Source: Bog-473 sp963843365 (lineage in GTDB: Bacteria; Actinomycetota; Acidimicrobiia; Acidimicrobiales; RAAP-2). From it: a stretch of 64,000 bases of DNA. Of this stretch, positions 36,055-44,535 are shown piece after piece. Positions within the stretch are counted from its first letter, which is position 1, and each line of letters begins with the position of its first letter. The translations under genes were made by a program, and so were the position numbers. Below the pieces are notes generated by a model. The model saw only the letters and a list, made by a program, of their open reading frames with translations. It was not told where the DNA came from and searched no databases. Location: assembly GCA_963843365.1 (NCBI GenBank), contig CAWJKG010000002.1, positions 496,001 through 560,000 on the forward strand, read 5' to 3'.

Positions 36055-37233
36055 TCAGTTGACTTGCCAATCAGCCTTTACATAGATCGGCGTGAGGATC
36101 ATGACACCCTCAGGTGTCGGCCACTGATCGGGCCCGAAGGCCTCGAAAGAGACGACCGGATTCCACGGCAGCAATCGGCGATGCTTTACGCCCAGCATGG
36201 CCGTCCACACGGAATAGCGCCCCCTCGGAAGAGGGATGTGGTTCAGGACGCAGCGGATTTCGAATTCCCCGGCTGGATAAGATCCGCTGTAATACACGAC
36301 AAACATTGGAAACGCCGTTCCCTGCGAGACCCCGACGAAGACGTCGCCGTTGAGGGCCTCGGGAGACTTGAGGGTCAGGCGGACCTCCATGTCACACCCA
36401 GCGCGGATTTGACCGCCGTCAGTCGCGGTGACTTCCGCCTTGAGGATCTGGAGGTCCCCCTCCTTTGCGGTAAGCAACACCGCATTCTGTTCAACCGTGG
36501 AGCGATACATCCGCACCACTTCCTTCGTCGGCCCCTGCGCCTGCATCACGGCATCGGCCAACCACACGGCCTGATCGCACGAGGCCTCGACCGAGGCGAG
36601 ATCATGCGAAACGTAAATGAGCGTGGTGCCTTGGCGCACAACCTCTCCGATGCGCTCAAGGCATTTCTGCTGAAAATTCGCGTCGCCGACAGCGAGCACC
36701 TCGTCCACGAGAAGCACATCGGGTTCCAAGAATGCAGCAACCGAGAAGCCGAGGCGCATCTGCATCCCAAGCGAAAAAAACTTGACCTGGCGGTTGATGG
36801 CATCTTCGAGACCGGCGAACTCGACAATGTCATCGAACTTCCGCCGGATAGCCTGCCGGCTCATTCCGAGAACGGTCCCGTACAGATAGACGTTCTCGCG
36901 TCCAGTGAGATCTGCATGCAGTCCACTGGTGATACTGAGCAGCGCGCCGATCCGGCCTGTCACAGTGCACCGACCGGCCGTCTGGTACGTGACCTGGCTA
37001 ATGATCTTGAGCAAGGTGGTCTTGCCGGATCCATTCACACCGATAAGACCTGTGGAGGATCCCGGCTCGATATCGAGGTTGATGTCCTTGAGAACCCACC
37101 GGTAGGACCGACCGGACCCGATCGACCGTCCAAAGCGCTTTAGTTGGTCGTAGAAGAGTGGAGCTGTTGTATCGGCTCGAAACCTCTTCCACATGTTCTC
37201 GACTTGGATCGTCCCATCAGGCAATGTCGGCAA
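36055..37233 (-). CDS. wzt: Wzt-type ABC transporter ATPase with C-terminal carbohydrate-binding domain
   Basis: A 392-residue ATPase of the O-antigen/teichoic acid exporter family. Walker A is GLIGVNGSGKTTLLK, the signature is FSLGMQMRLGFSV, and Walker B is VLLVDEVLAVGDANF followed by the switch His in IYVSHDLASV. After about residue 240 a beta-rich extension resembles the Wzt-C domain that recognises the glycan's terminal cap. The permease gene overlaps its start by 17 bases. The pair would flip or export a completed lipid-linked polysaccharide. Confidence 0.88.
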   Translation of the reverse strand: MPTLPDGTIQVENMWKRFRADTTAPLFYDQLKRFGRSIGSGRSYRWVLKDINLDIEPGSSTGLIGVNGSGKTTLLKIISQVTYQTAGRCTVTGRIGALLSITSGLHADLTGRENVYLYGTVLGMSRQAIRRKFDDIVEFAGLEDAINRQVKFFSLGMQMRLGFSVAAFLEPDVLLVDEVLAVGDANFQQKCLERIGEVVRQGTTLIYVSHDLASVEASCDQAVWLADAVMQAQGPTKEVVRMYRSTVEQNAVLLTAKEGDLQILKAEVTATDGGQIRAGCDMEVRLTLKSPEALNGDVFVGVSQGTAFPMFVVYYSGSYPAGEFEIRCVLNHIPLPRGRYSVWTAMLGVKHRRLLPWNPVVSFEAFGPDQWPTPEGVMILTPIYVKADWQVN

Positions 37234-38131
37234 AATTCACCTCCAGCCGCTTGAAGATCCGATACCCGATGCCGAGATAAAGCACTGTTCCGATTGTGGC
37301 GAGCCCGATCAAAGACCAGTCGGGCTCCAGCCCGAGCAACATTGTGCGTCGCACATTGTCGATGACTGGTCCCAGTGGATTGAGCAAGCAATAGAGCGGC
37401 AGCACGAAATGAGGGACCGTGGGCTTCGATAACGCTGACAACGGCCAGATAACGGGATTTACAAAGAGGCCAAGGGAGAGCAGGACCGGGAGCACCTGCA
37501 CGAGATCTCGCATCTGGATGATGAGCGACGAAATCGCCAAGGTCAGTCCAGCCGCAAACGCGACCTCAATGACCATGAACAACGGGGCCCAAAGGGTGGT
37601 GATCGCCGGGGCGCGCCCGAACACCACGAACAGGATGGCCAAGGGGATCCATGACAGGACCGTATTGATCCCAGATACGCCCATGACCTCCAACGGAAAA
37701 CATTCTCGAGGGAACTGCGTCTTGGAGAGCAATGCCTTATTGGTCAAAAGTGCATTCCCTCCGGTACCCAACGCCGAGGAGAAGAAGGACCAGCACAGAA
37801 TGCCGACGAAGGAAAACAGCGCGAACGGAATCCCCTCCGTCCCAAAACTCTTTGCCCGAGAGAAGACGGCGATCATGATGACCAGGGTGAGCACCGGGCT
37901 TAATAGCGCCCACATGATTCCCAGGGTTGCTTGCTTGTACTGAGCCCGAAAATCACGCTCAGCCAGCGTGAAGATGATCTCCCGATGTGCCCACAGCCTC
38001 TTTGCCGACGGGAGTAAGCCCGCCTTGTGGCGGTAATACGAATCCGGCGGTGGCTCGGCCGGGATGGCCGAAACATCCGTAACTTGGAGCGAACTCTGGC
38101 CCTGCGGACCAGATTCAACCGTCGACGACAC
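37217..38131 (-). CDS. wzm: Wzm-type ABC-2 polysaccharide export permease
   Basis: About 304 residues with six predicted membrane helices. It has the family entry AERDFRAQYKQATLGIMWALLSPVLTLVIM and the conserved C-terminal FVNPVIWPLSAL and LNPLGPVIDNVRRTML. Together with the overlapping Wzt gene it forms a complete ABC exporter. GTG 38131 is chosen because GGAGGGG lies just upstream and the family begins soon after; an in-frame start at 38224 is possible. The N-terminal Pro/Ser-rich tail is cytoplasmic. Confidence 0.85.
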   Translation of the reverse strand: MSSTVESGPQGQSSLQVTDVSAIPAEPPPDSYYRHKAGLLPSAKRLWAHREIIFTLAERDFRAQYKQATLGIMWALLSPVLTLVIMIAVFSRAKSFGTEGIPFALFSFVGILCWSFFSSALGTGGNALLTNKALLSKTQFPRECFPLEVMGVSGINTVLSWIPLAILFVVFGRAPAITTLWAPLFMVIEVAFAAGLTLAISSLIIQMRDLVQVLPVLLSLGLFVNPVIWPLSALSKPTVPHFVLPLYCLLNPLGPVIDNVRRTMLLGLEPDWSLIGLATIGTVLYLGIGYRIFKRLEVNFADIA

Positions 38132-38231
38132 AATCCCCTCCGGGCCTGGCCCTGGGGGCCGATTGCTGGCTTGAACCGTCAAGAATTTGTATCTCGCGAC
38201 CCAACCACAGTCGAGATCGCCCACTCCGGGC

Positions 38232-38246
38232 TATTATTCAAGGGTG
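38232..38246 (+). promoter_or_regulatory. Leaderless -10 box plus GTG start
   Basis: TATTAT at 38232-38237 places the transcription start at 38244, the G of the GTG. No ribosome binding site is present. It drives the GT4 that is divergent from wzm-wzt. Confidence 0.5.
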
Positions 38247-39425
38247 TCGGCCCGGCCGGAACTGGGTGGATACCCGGCGGACACTCGCCCGCGAGTACTG
38301 GTCGTTATCAAGTGCATGGGCTACGGGGGAGCCGAGCGTCTCCTTGTCGATCTCCTTGCGGCCAGGGATCGATATGCCTTCGACTACGAATTCGCTTATG
38401 TGCTGGCGTCCGAGGACGCCTTGGTGTCCGCCGTCCGAGCAAGCGGCGTGATCGTGCATTGCCTGGGCGCCCGACACAACGGTGACCTTCGCTGGATGCT
38501 CCGGTTCCGTCGCGTGTTAGCCGACGGTCGATTCGACATCGTCCATTTTCACCTGCCCTATACAGCGGCGCTCGGTCGCCTCGTAGCTCGATCGCTCCCA
38601 CCAGGTAATCGCCCAGCGCTCATGTACACGGAACACAGTCTTTGGCACAAGACGGCCGCGCCTGTCCGGATCCTCAATCGCGCAACCATTGGGCTCGACA
38701 AGGCGCTGGTGGCGGTGTCCCCCGCCGCACATGATGCCCTACCTGCATCGCTGCAAGCTGACGCCACCGTCGTGATTCATGGCGTTGACCTGGGCCAATC
38801 CGATGCGCTGCTCTCACGGCGCAACGAGGTCCGGAGCGATGTGCGGTCCGAACTCGGTTTGTCTGCTGAAGAGATCTTGGTCATTGCGGTCGCCAACCTC
38901 CGAGTGGAGAAAGGCTACGACGTCCTTCTTGAGACAGCCCGAATTCTTGCCGACAAGGGTCTTCCGATCCGCATAGCGGCCGTCGGACGGGGGCCCCTCC
39001 AGGACGAACTGCACGAGCGACATCGAGTTCTCGGTCTCGGAGATCGATTCATCTTTCTCGGCCAACGAGACGACGTTTTGAGGCTCATGACAGGATCCGA
39101 TGTCTTCGTTCTGGCCTCTCACCACGAGGGCCTCCCCGTGTCGCTCATGGAGGCTATGAGTGTTGGCCTTCCTGTCGTCGCGACTGCCGTCGGCGGCGTC
39201 CCCGAATTCACCACCGACTCTGAAGATGGATTCCTCGTACCACCGGGTCGCCCGGATCTCCTCGGTGATGCGCTCATCCGCATCTGCTCCGATTCGGAGC
39301 TACGCCAGCGTCTTGGAGCGAGCGCAAAGCGCAAGAGCGTCATATTCGACATCCGGTCGGCGAGCGCCGCAATCGAAGACATCTACCGGCGACTGTTCGA
39401 AGCTTCGCCCGATGCTGGCTCATAG
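38244..39425 (+). CDS. Family 4 glycosyltransferase
   Basis: About 393 residues from GTG 38244. RVLVVIKCMGYGGAERLLVDLL opens the acceptor domain. DIVHFHLPYTAALGRLVAR follows. The donor domain has LVIAVANLRVEKGYDVLLETA, and SHHEGLPVSLMEAMSVGLPVV is the EX7E motif. The fit to GT4 of exopolysaccharide clusters is strong. A start further upstream at 38187 would run into the divergent wzm gene. The TATTAT box directly before GTG 38244 supports this start. Confidence 0.86.
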   Translation: MSARPELGGYPADTRPRVLVVIKCMGYGGAERLLVDLLAARDRYAFDYEFAYVLASEDALVSAVRASGVIVHCLGARHNGDLRWMLRFRRVLADGRFDIVHFHLPYTAALGRLVARSLPPGNRPALMYTEHSLWHKTAAPVRILNRATIGLDKALVAVSPAAHDALPASLQADATVVIHGVDLGQSDALLSRRNEVRSDVRSELGLSAEEILVIAVANLRVEKGYDVLLETARILADKGLPIRIAAVGRGPLQDELHERHRVLGLGDRFIFLGQRDDVLRLMTGSDVFVLASHHEGLPVSLMEAMSVGLPVVATAVGGVPEFTTDSEDGFLVPPGRPDLLGDALIRICSDSELRQRLGASAKRKSVIFDIRSASAAIEDIYRRLFEASPDAGS

Positions 39426-39892
39426 TGAAACGAGTGACTTCGTACGAGACACAACTTCGAAACAATTCTTTTGCACCGTTCTCACCAAGCCGTCGAGTCA
39501 CGATCCTCGCGGCAAAGGACTTGGTCTGATTGCCATCTGAGATGAAAACCGAGGGTCCAGGCGAATGAACTTCCTGGTCACAGCTGTGTGGACGTTCATT
39601 CGCATCAACGAGCCCCACGTCCCACGGAAGAGATCCCGACGATGAATGGGGTCGGAGCGACTCGCCCAAGCTCAGTCGTGCATCGTCACCGATTCGAAGG
39701 TGTTCACCGGGCTCAGCCAGCCCGCCCGAGGGTTAGGGAACTCGCGATGATTCGTGCTACTTGGTACTCACGACCAGGCCGAGGCAGAGCGCTCCCTCCG
39801 ACGATGAGAAGGGGTCCGGACATGAGACGCTGGTCGACGTTATTGGACCAAAGTCGACGAGGGTCGCGGCAGAGCTCCGCCCCTTTGATTGT
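39426..39892. other. Intergenic region between convergent genes
   Basis: 467 bp without a supported gene. A plus-strand open frame at 39588-39929 has no protein-like composition or ribosome binding site. The one clear structure is the inverted repeat at 39561-39603. Confidence 0.4.
39561..39603. repeat. Nested inverted repeat, possible bidirectional terminator
   Basis: GCGAATGAAC and GTTCATTCGC form a perfect 10-bp stem around 23 nt. Within the loop CACAGCTGTG is itself a palindrome. It lies between the convergent GT4 and membrane-protein genes. It has no T-run, so it may be a structured terminator, a protein-binding site or a mobile-element relic. Confidence 0.55.
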
Positions 39893-41356
39893 TCAATCTG
39901 ATGGCGGTGAGGGATCAGTGAATGGATGATCCGGATCCTCTGATGGATCATCGGGCGCCCCCAAACCTGCGCTCGCTGCGACGGTATGGCGCATCGGCAA
40001 GCTCGTTGGCCGGAACAGTCTTGGTCTCGGATCGGTAGGCGTCGCACCTAGCACTGACACCGGCATCGCCGACTCACCCGCGCGGCGTCTTCTGAGCCGC
40101 GCACTTCGGCGCAGTTCCCAGTCGTATTTTTCCTCCCCTTTGGGCGAAACGGGGATCGACAGGACCACGAGCAGAAATGGGAAGAGGAGCGTGCGCTCTC
40201 TTGTGATCAGGCCCAAGTTTCCGAGTGCCGCGAAACAGTACACGAACGCCACGGAATAGATCCCAGAGAGCAGCACGTAGGGCCGCGCGAACGACGCCCG
40301 CACCACAATCCGGAATTGACGCCAGGAGGACAGGATGACGCAAAGGATCACAAAGTTCTCGACTGACGCCAACCGCTCCCCGTTTCCATGTGCGTTGTAT
40401 CCCAGGGGGTCCAACAGAACGGTGAAAATATCGTGAGGAAAACCCTGTGGACCTGGTGAGTAGGTCACGTCGCTGCTGCCGAATCCAGCCGTTGAACCCT
40501 TGTCGGTAGTCGAGATCTGTTGCAGGGATAAGGTCCCTCCGGTGCTGCGAAGATAGTGGAGGGTCAAGTAAATTGACACCGCCAACAGCCCCACGAGAAA
40601 GGCAATGGCGCCAATGCGCCGCACTCCCCCCAACGTTCGGCGTGGTCCAGCAGGGAGCACCAATAGCGCGACGCAGAATCCCGCCAAGAAGAGGAGCAGC
40701 TCATTGGGTCGGACCGCGGCGCCAATGGCGGCTCCGAGGATGAGCAGAACGAAGCCTCCACGACGTCGGGCCAATATTTTGGCAGCCCCAAAAGCAGCCA
40801 GCCCGAGCGAAAGGGTCATGATTGCTTCCTTGCTCACATCGGACGTCCAAAATATGAGTGATGGCAGAAAGAACAACAAAAGGGCGTAACGTCGATGATT
40901 GGCGCCTGCGAATGTAAGGCTGAAGGCGCGGTAGAAGAAGAGGAGACCCAGCCAAGCCCAGAAGCTGAAGATGAGGAATGCCCCCACCTGATTAATCCCG
41001 ATGATGGCGAACAGAGCCGTCGTGATCGCACTGACCATTCCTGAGCCGACCAATTTCCCGCCCGGAACCGTAAAGTTGAAGTGCCGGTAGCTCGGAGCGA
41101 GCACTTGCCCTAGGTGGTCGTACCTGAGCCAGTCGGCAACGCCGTTGTAGAAATGATCTACGACCCAGATCTGCAGCGGTGCACCAATGAGATGCAGGAG
41201 AAGGCTGGCCGTGAGCACGCGAATCAGCCAGGGATTGTTCTCCGCATGCGCCACCCGGAGAATGACGGGACGTCCAATCGCGTACAGTAAGCCGGCTATT
41301 GCGAGCCCAACGATGGGGTTGGAGGGTATGGCAACACCCAGGATGGGCAACATCAC
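39893..41356 (-). CDS. Polytopic membrane protein, possible polysaccharide polymerase-like
   Basis: A 487-residue protein with about ten hydrophobic helices and a basic/Pro-rich cytoplasmic tail of some 80 residues. Extracytoplasmic loops include ADWLRYDHLGQ and the block SLIFWTSDVSKEAIMTLSLG, which recurs in uncharacterised membrane proteins of exopolysaccharide clusters. By position and topology it could be a Wzy-like polymerase, but no diagnostic motif was recognised. GTG 41356 or ATG 41353 starts the gene. Downstream it converges on a GT4 with a nested inverted repeat between them. Confidence 0.55.
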   Translation of the reverse strand: MMLPILGVAIPSNPIVGLAIAGLLYAIGRPVILRVAHAENNPWLIRVLTASLLLHLIGAPLQIWVVDHFYNGVADWLRYDHLGQVLAPSYRHFNFTVPGGKLVGSGMVSAITTALFAIIGINQVGAFLIFSFWAWLGLLFFYRAFSLTFAGANHRRYALLLFFLPSLIFWTSDVSKEAIMTLSLGLAAFGAAKILARRRGGFVLLILGAAIGAAVRPNELLLFLAGFCVALLVLPAGPRRTLGGVRRIGAIAFLVGLLAVSIYLTLHYLRSTGGTLSLQQISTTDKGSTAGFGSSDVTYSPGPQGFPHDIFTVLLDPLGYNAHGNGERLASVENFVILCVILSSWRQFRIVVRASFARPYVLLSGIYSVAFVYCFAALGNLGLITRERTLLFPFLLVVLSIPVSPKGEEKYDWELRRSARLRRRRAGESAMPVSVLGATPTDPRPRLFRPTSLPMRHTVAASAGLGAPDDPSEDPDHPFTDPSPPSD

Positions 41357-41549
41357 AACGCCCTTATGTTTGCGACACTCCGGATGCTGGTCGACGCCTC
41401 AAAACCCGGCGTCTCATCTCCTTCAGGGTTTGAAGGCATCGGCAGTTCCAACGTGACGCCTGATCATCGGACCATTTGAGCCTCGACGGTGGACGGGAGC
41501 CGTCGTCGATAGATCACTGCGACTACACGGCTGAATTATGGCCGCCGAG

Positions 41550-44535
41550 TCAGGGCAGACCAAAGCTTTGAGTGCAGGGAATGCCCGTTCTTGGCGTTCT
41601 CCGCCTGCTTCGGGCCTTGGACATTTGCCTCTGGGCAGCTGCTTTCGCTTTGCGGTTTCCGGTGGTCTGGGCTTTCCCATTCCCGTTCTTCGTGAGATCA
41701 AGGGTCTTGGGTTTGTTTCCGGGACAGTCGCCTTGTTCGAGCCCTTGCCATTGCCGTTCGCGGCTCACGGCCGCCGGACCCTTGCCCTTGCCCTGGCCCT
41801 TCCCGTTGGCGTTGCCATTCCCGTTGCTCGCGAGATCAAGGGCCTTCGGCTCGGCGTCGGCTGCGGGTGCCTTCTCTTTGCCGTTCCCGTTCCCGTTGGC
41901 GTTCCCGTTCCCGTTGGCGTGGCCATTCCCGGTGGCGTGGCCATTCCCGTTCGCCGCGAGATCAAGGGCCTTCGGCTCGGCGTCGGCTGCGGGTGCCTTC
42001 TCTTTGCCGTTCCCGTTCCCGTTGGCGTTCCCGTTCCCGTTGGCGTGGCCATTCCCGGTGGCGTGGCCATTCCCGTTGCCATTTCCGTTCGCCGCGAGGT
42101 CAAGGGCTTTCGACTCGGCGTCGGCTGCGGGCGCCTTCTCTTTGCCGTTCCCGTTGGCGTGGCCATTTCCGTTCGCCGCGAGATCAAGGGCCGTGGGCTC
42201 GTCGCCGGCTACCGCCGCTTCGCCGTTTCCGTTGGCGTGGCCGTTCCCGTTGGCGTTGGCGTTCGCGTGGCCCTTTCCGTTCGCGTGGCCGTTTCCGTTC
42301 GCGTGGCCGTTCCCGTTGCCGAGATCAAGGGCCTTCGGCTCGGCGTCGGCTGCGATGCCTTCTCTTTGCCGTTCCCGTTCCCGTTGGCGTGGCCATTTCC
42401 GTTCGCCGCGAGATCAAGGGCCTTGGCCGTCGCCGGCTACCGCCGCTTCGCCGTTTCCGTTGGCGTGGCCGTTCCCGTTGGCGTTGGCGTGGCCCTTTTC
42501 GTTCCGCGTGGCCCTTTTCGTTCGCGTGGCCATTCCCGTTCGTCGCGAGATCAAGGGCCTTCGGCTCGGCGTCGGCTGCGAGTGCCTTCTCTTTGCCGTT
42601 CCCGTTCCCGTTGGCGTGGCCCTTTTCGTTCGCGTGGCCATTCCCGTTCGCCGCGAGATCAAGGGCCTTCGGCTCGGCGTCGGCTGCGGGTGCCTTCTCT
42701 TTGCCGTTCCCGTTCCCGTTCGTTCCCGTTCCCGTTCCGTGGCCATTCCCGTCGGTCGTGGCCCGTTCCCGGTGGCGTGGCCATTCCCGGTGGCGTGGCC
42801 ATTCCCGTTGCCATTTCCGTTCGCCGCGAGGTCAAGGGCTTTCGGCTCGGCGTCGGCTGCGAGTGCCTTCTCTTTGCCGTTCCCGTTGGCGTGGCCATTT
42901 CCGTTCGCCGCGAGATCAAGGGCCTTGGGCTCGTCGCCGGCTACCGCCGCTTCGCCGTTTCCGTTGGCGTGGCCGTTGCCGTTGGCGTGGCCCTTTTCGT
43001 TCGCGTGGCCATTCCCGTTCGCGTGGCCATTCCCGTTGGCGTGGCCATTCCCGTTCGCCGCGAGATCAAGGGCCTTCGGCTCGGCGTCGGCTGCGGGTGC
43101 CTTCTCTTTGCCGTTCCCGTTCCCGTTGGCGTTCCCGTTGGCGTGGCCATTCCCGTTGGCGTGGCCATTCCCGTTCGCCGCGAGATCAAGGGCCTTCGGC
43201 TCGGCGTCGGCTGCGGGTGCCTTCTCTTTGCCGTTCCCGTTCCCGTTGCCGTTCCCGTTCCCGTTGCCGTTCCCGTTCCGCGTGGCCATTCCCGTTGGCG
43301 TGGCCATTCCCGTTCGCCGCGAGATCAAGGGCCTTCGGCTCGGCGTCGGCTGCGGGTGCCTTCTCTTTGCCGTTGCCGTCCCGTTGCCGTTCCGTCCCGT
43401 TGCCGTTCCCGTTGGCGTGGCCATTCCCGTTGGCGTGGCCATTCCCGTTCGCCGCGAGATCAAGGGCCTTCGGCTCGGCGTCGGCTGCGGGTGCCTTCTC
43501 TTTGCCGTTGCCGTTGCCGTTCCCGGTGGCGTGGCCATTCCCGGTGGCGTGGCCATTCCCGTTCGCCGCGAGGTCAAGGGCCTTCGGCTCGGCGTCGGCT
43601 GCGGGTGCCTTCTCTTTGCCATTACCGCCCCCGTGGCCTCTGTCATTTCCGAGTCGGGGCATGGCAGGTCCGCCGTTGGGCACGGGGATCGGCTCAGTAG
43701 CGTCTCCATAGCCCTCGCCGTTCTGTGGAACCTCGGAAGCGAGGGCCTTGGGCTCGTCGCCAGCTACGGCCGCGTTGCCGTTCCCGTTCCCGTTGGCGTG
43801 GCCATTGCCATCCGCGGCGAGTTCGAGGGTCAGAGCCTCGCCGTCGGATCCAGCCGCGTCTGTGCCTCGTTCCCATTCTTAGCGAGGTCGAGGGTCGCGG
43901 GCTCAGTTTCAGCTACAGCCACGTTCTGGCTGCCGCTGGCGTGACCACTGCCGAGGGTCTCAAGCGAAGCGGGCTCGCGGTCCGCTACGGCCACACTCTC
44001 CTCACCAATCGCAGTTGCCAGGCCATTCCCGGTCTTCGCTAGCTCAAGAGTGGTCGTGGGTTCGCTGCTCGCCACAGCTACCTTCTCCCTGCCGTTCCCA
44101 GACGAGCGGCCACTCCCGGAGTTCGCCAGCTCAAGTGTGGCGGGTTCACCTCCGGGGCGGGTACCGACTCATTCCGATTGCCGTGCCCGGCCCCGCGGCC
44201 ATTACCGCCCCCGTGGCCTCTGTCATTTCCGAGTCGGGGCATGGCAGGTCCGCCGTTGGGCACGCCGATCGGCTCAGTAGCGTCTCCATCGCCCTCGCCG
44301 TTCTGTGGAACCTCGGAAGCGACTGGCTCACCGTCCGGGTCAACCGCATTCTCGTTCCCACTGCCGTTCTTTGCCTGGGAGGTCTCGGCTTCGCTTCCGG
44401 CGCTGGTCGCCTTCGACTCGAGAGTCTCGGAGTCGCTGCTGGCAACGCCGGCTTGAAGCGCTGGCTCGAGCACTCCCTCCTGTGGCTTCTCGACCTCTTT
44501 GGTCTCCGGCCGAGCAGAGACGAGGTGCCTGATGT
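41550..44535 (-). CDS. Asn/Gly/His-rich tandem-repeat tail of the 46136 co-polymerase, with frame breaks
   Basis: Minus-strand continuation of the protein starting at 46136. Joined across frame breaks near 44536, 44150 and 43840 and several more inside the repeats, it encodes roughly 950 residues. The proximal third has diverged units of the form VAVA-x-x-EP-x-x-L-[DE]-LA-x-x-G-x-G. The rest repeats KEKAPAADAEPKALDLAANG, followed by runs of NGNG and HANG. The end is basic (KAKAAAQRQMSKARSRRR) with a stop at 41550. Typical BY-kinase tails end in a Tyr cluster; no Tyr cluster is seen. Long plus-strand frames over the same DNA are shadows rich in Pro-Phe. Confidence 0.55.
41690..43735. repeat. 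Imperfect tandem repeat array of about 16 units
   Basis: The anchor GAGATCAAGGGCCTTCGG (or close variants) recurs at about 41694, 41829, 41955, 42093, 42178, 42320, 42407, 42547, 42652, 42827, 42910, 43060, 43180, 43318, 43450 and 43569. Unit length varies from about 80 to 175 bp because the inner hexamer-like runs (CCGTTC, GGCGTG) expand and contract. In the minus-strand reading it gives the LDLAANGNG modules. This is coding repeat DNA, not CRISPR. Confidence 0.85.
43621..43742. repeat. Copy A of a 122-bp direct repeat
   Basis: Nearly identical to 44201-44322, with about three or four base differences seen by eye. On the minus strand it encodes NGEGYGDATEPIPVPNGGPA. It marks a recent segmental duplication 580 bp apart inside the tail region. 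Confidence 0.8.
44201..44322. repeat. Copy B of a 122-bp direct repeat
   Basis: Partner of 43621-43742; encodes NGEGDGDATEPIGVPNGGPA on the minus strand. It is followed by the diverged repeat units, so the array probably grew by duplicating a block that included this segment. Confidence 0.8.

Noticed and set aside
35767..37143. 458-codon plus-strand ORF over wzt
   Set aside because: It is antisense to the ABC ATPase, whose Walker A, signature and Walker B motifs are all intact on the minus strand.
39588..39929. 113-codon plus-strand ORF between convergent genes
   Set aside because: It overlaps the end of the membrane-protein gene, lacks a ribosome binding site and has no protein-like hydrophobicity pattern.
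41690..43735. Possible CRISPR array
   Set aside because: The repeats are of unequal length, keep an amino-acid pattern on the minus strand, have repeat-like spacers, and no cas gene is present.
41538..43944. Two very long plus-strand open frames (about 720 and 790 codons) rich in Pro, Phe, Trp and Ala
   Set aside because: They are the antisense shadows of the minus-strand Asn/Gly repeat region. Their composition comes from the CCGTTC/GGCGTG blocks, and the minus-strand frames join the co-polymerase core.
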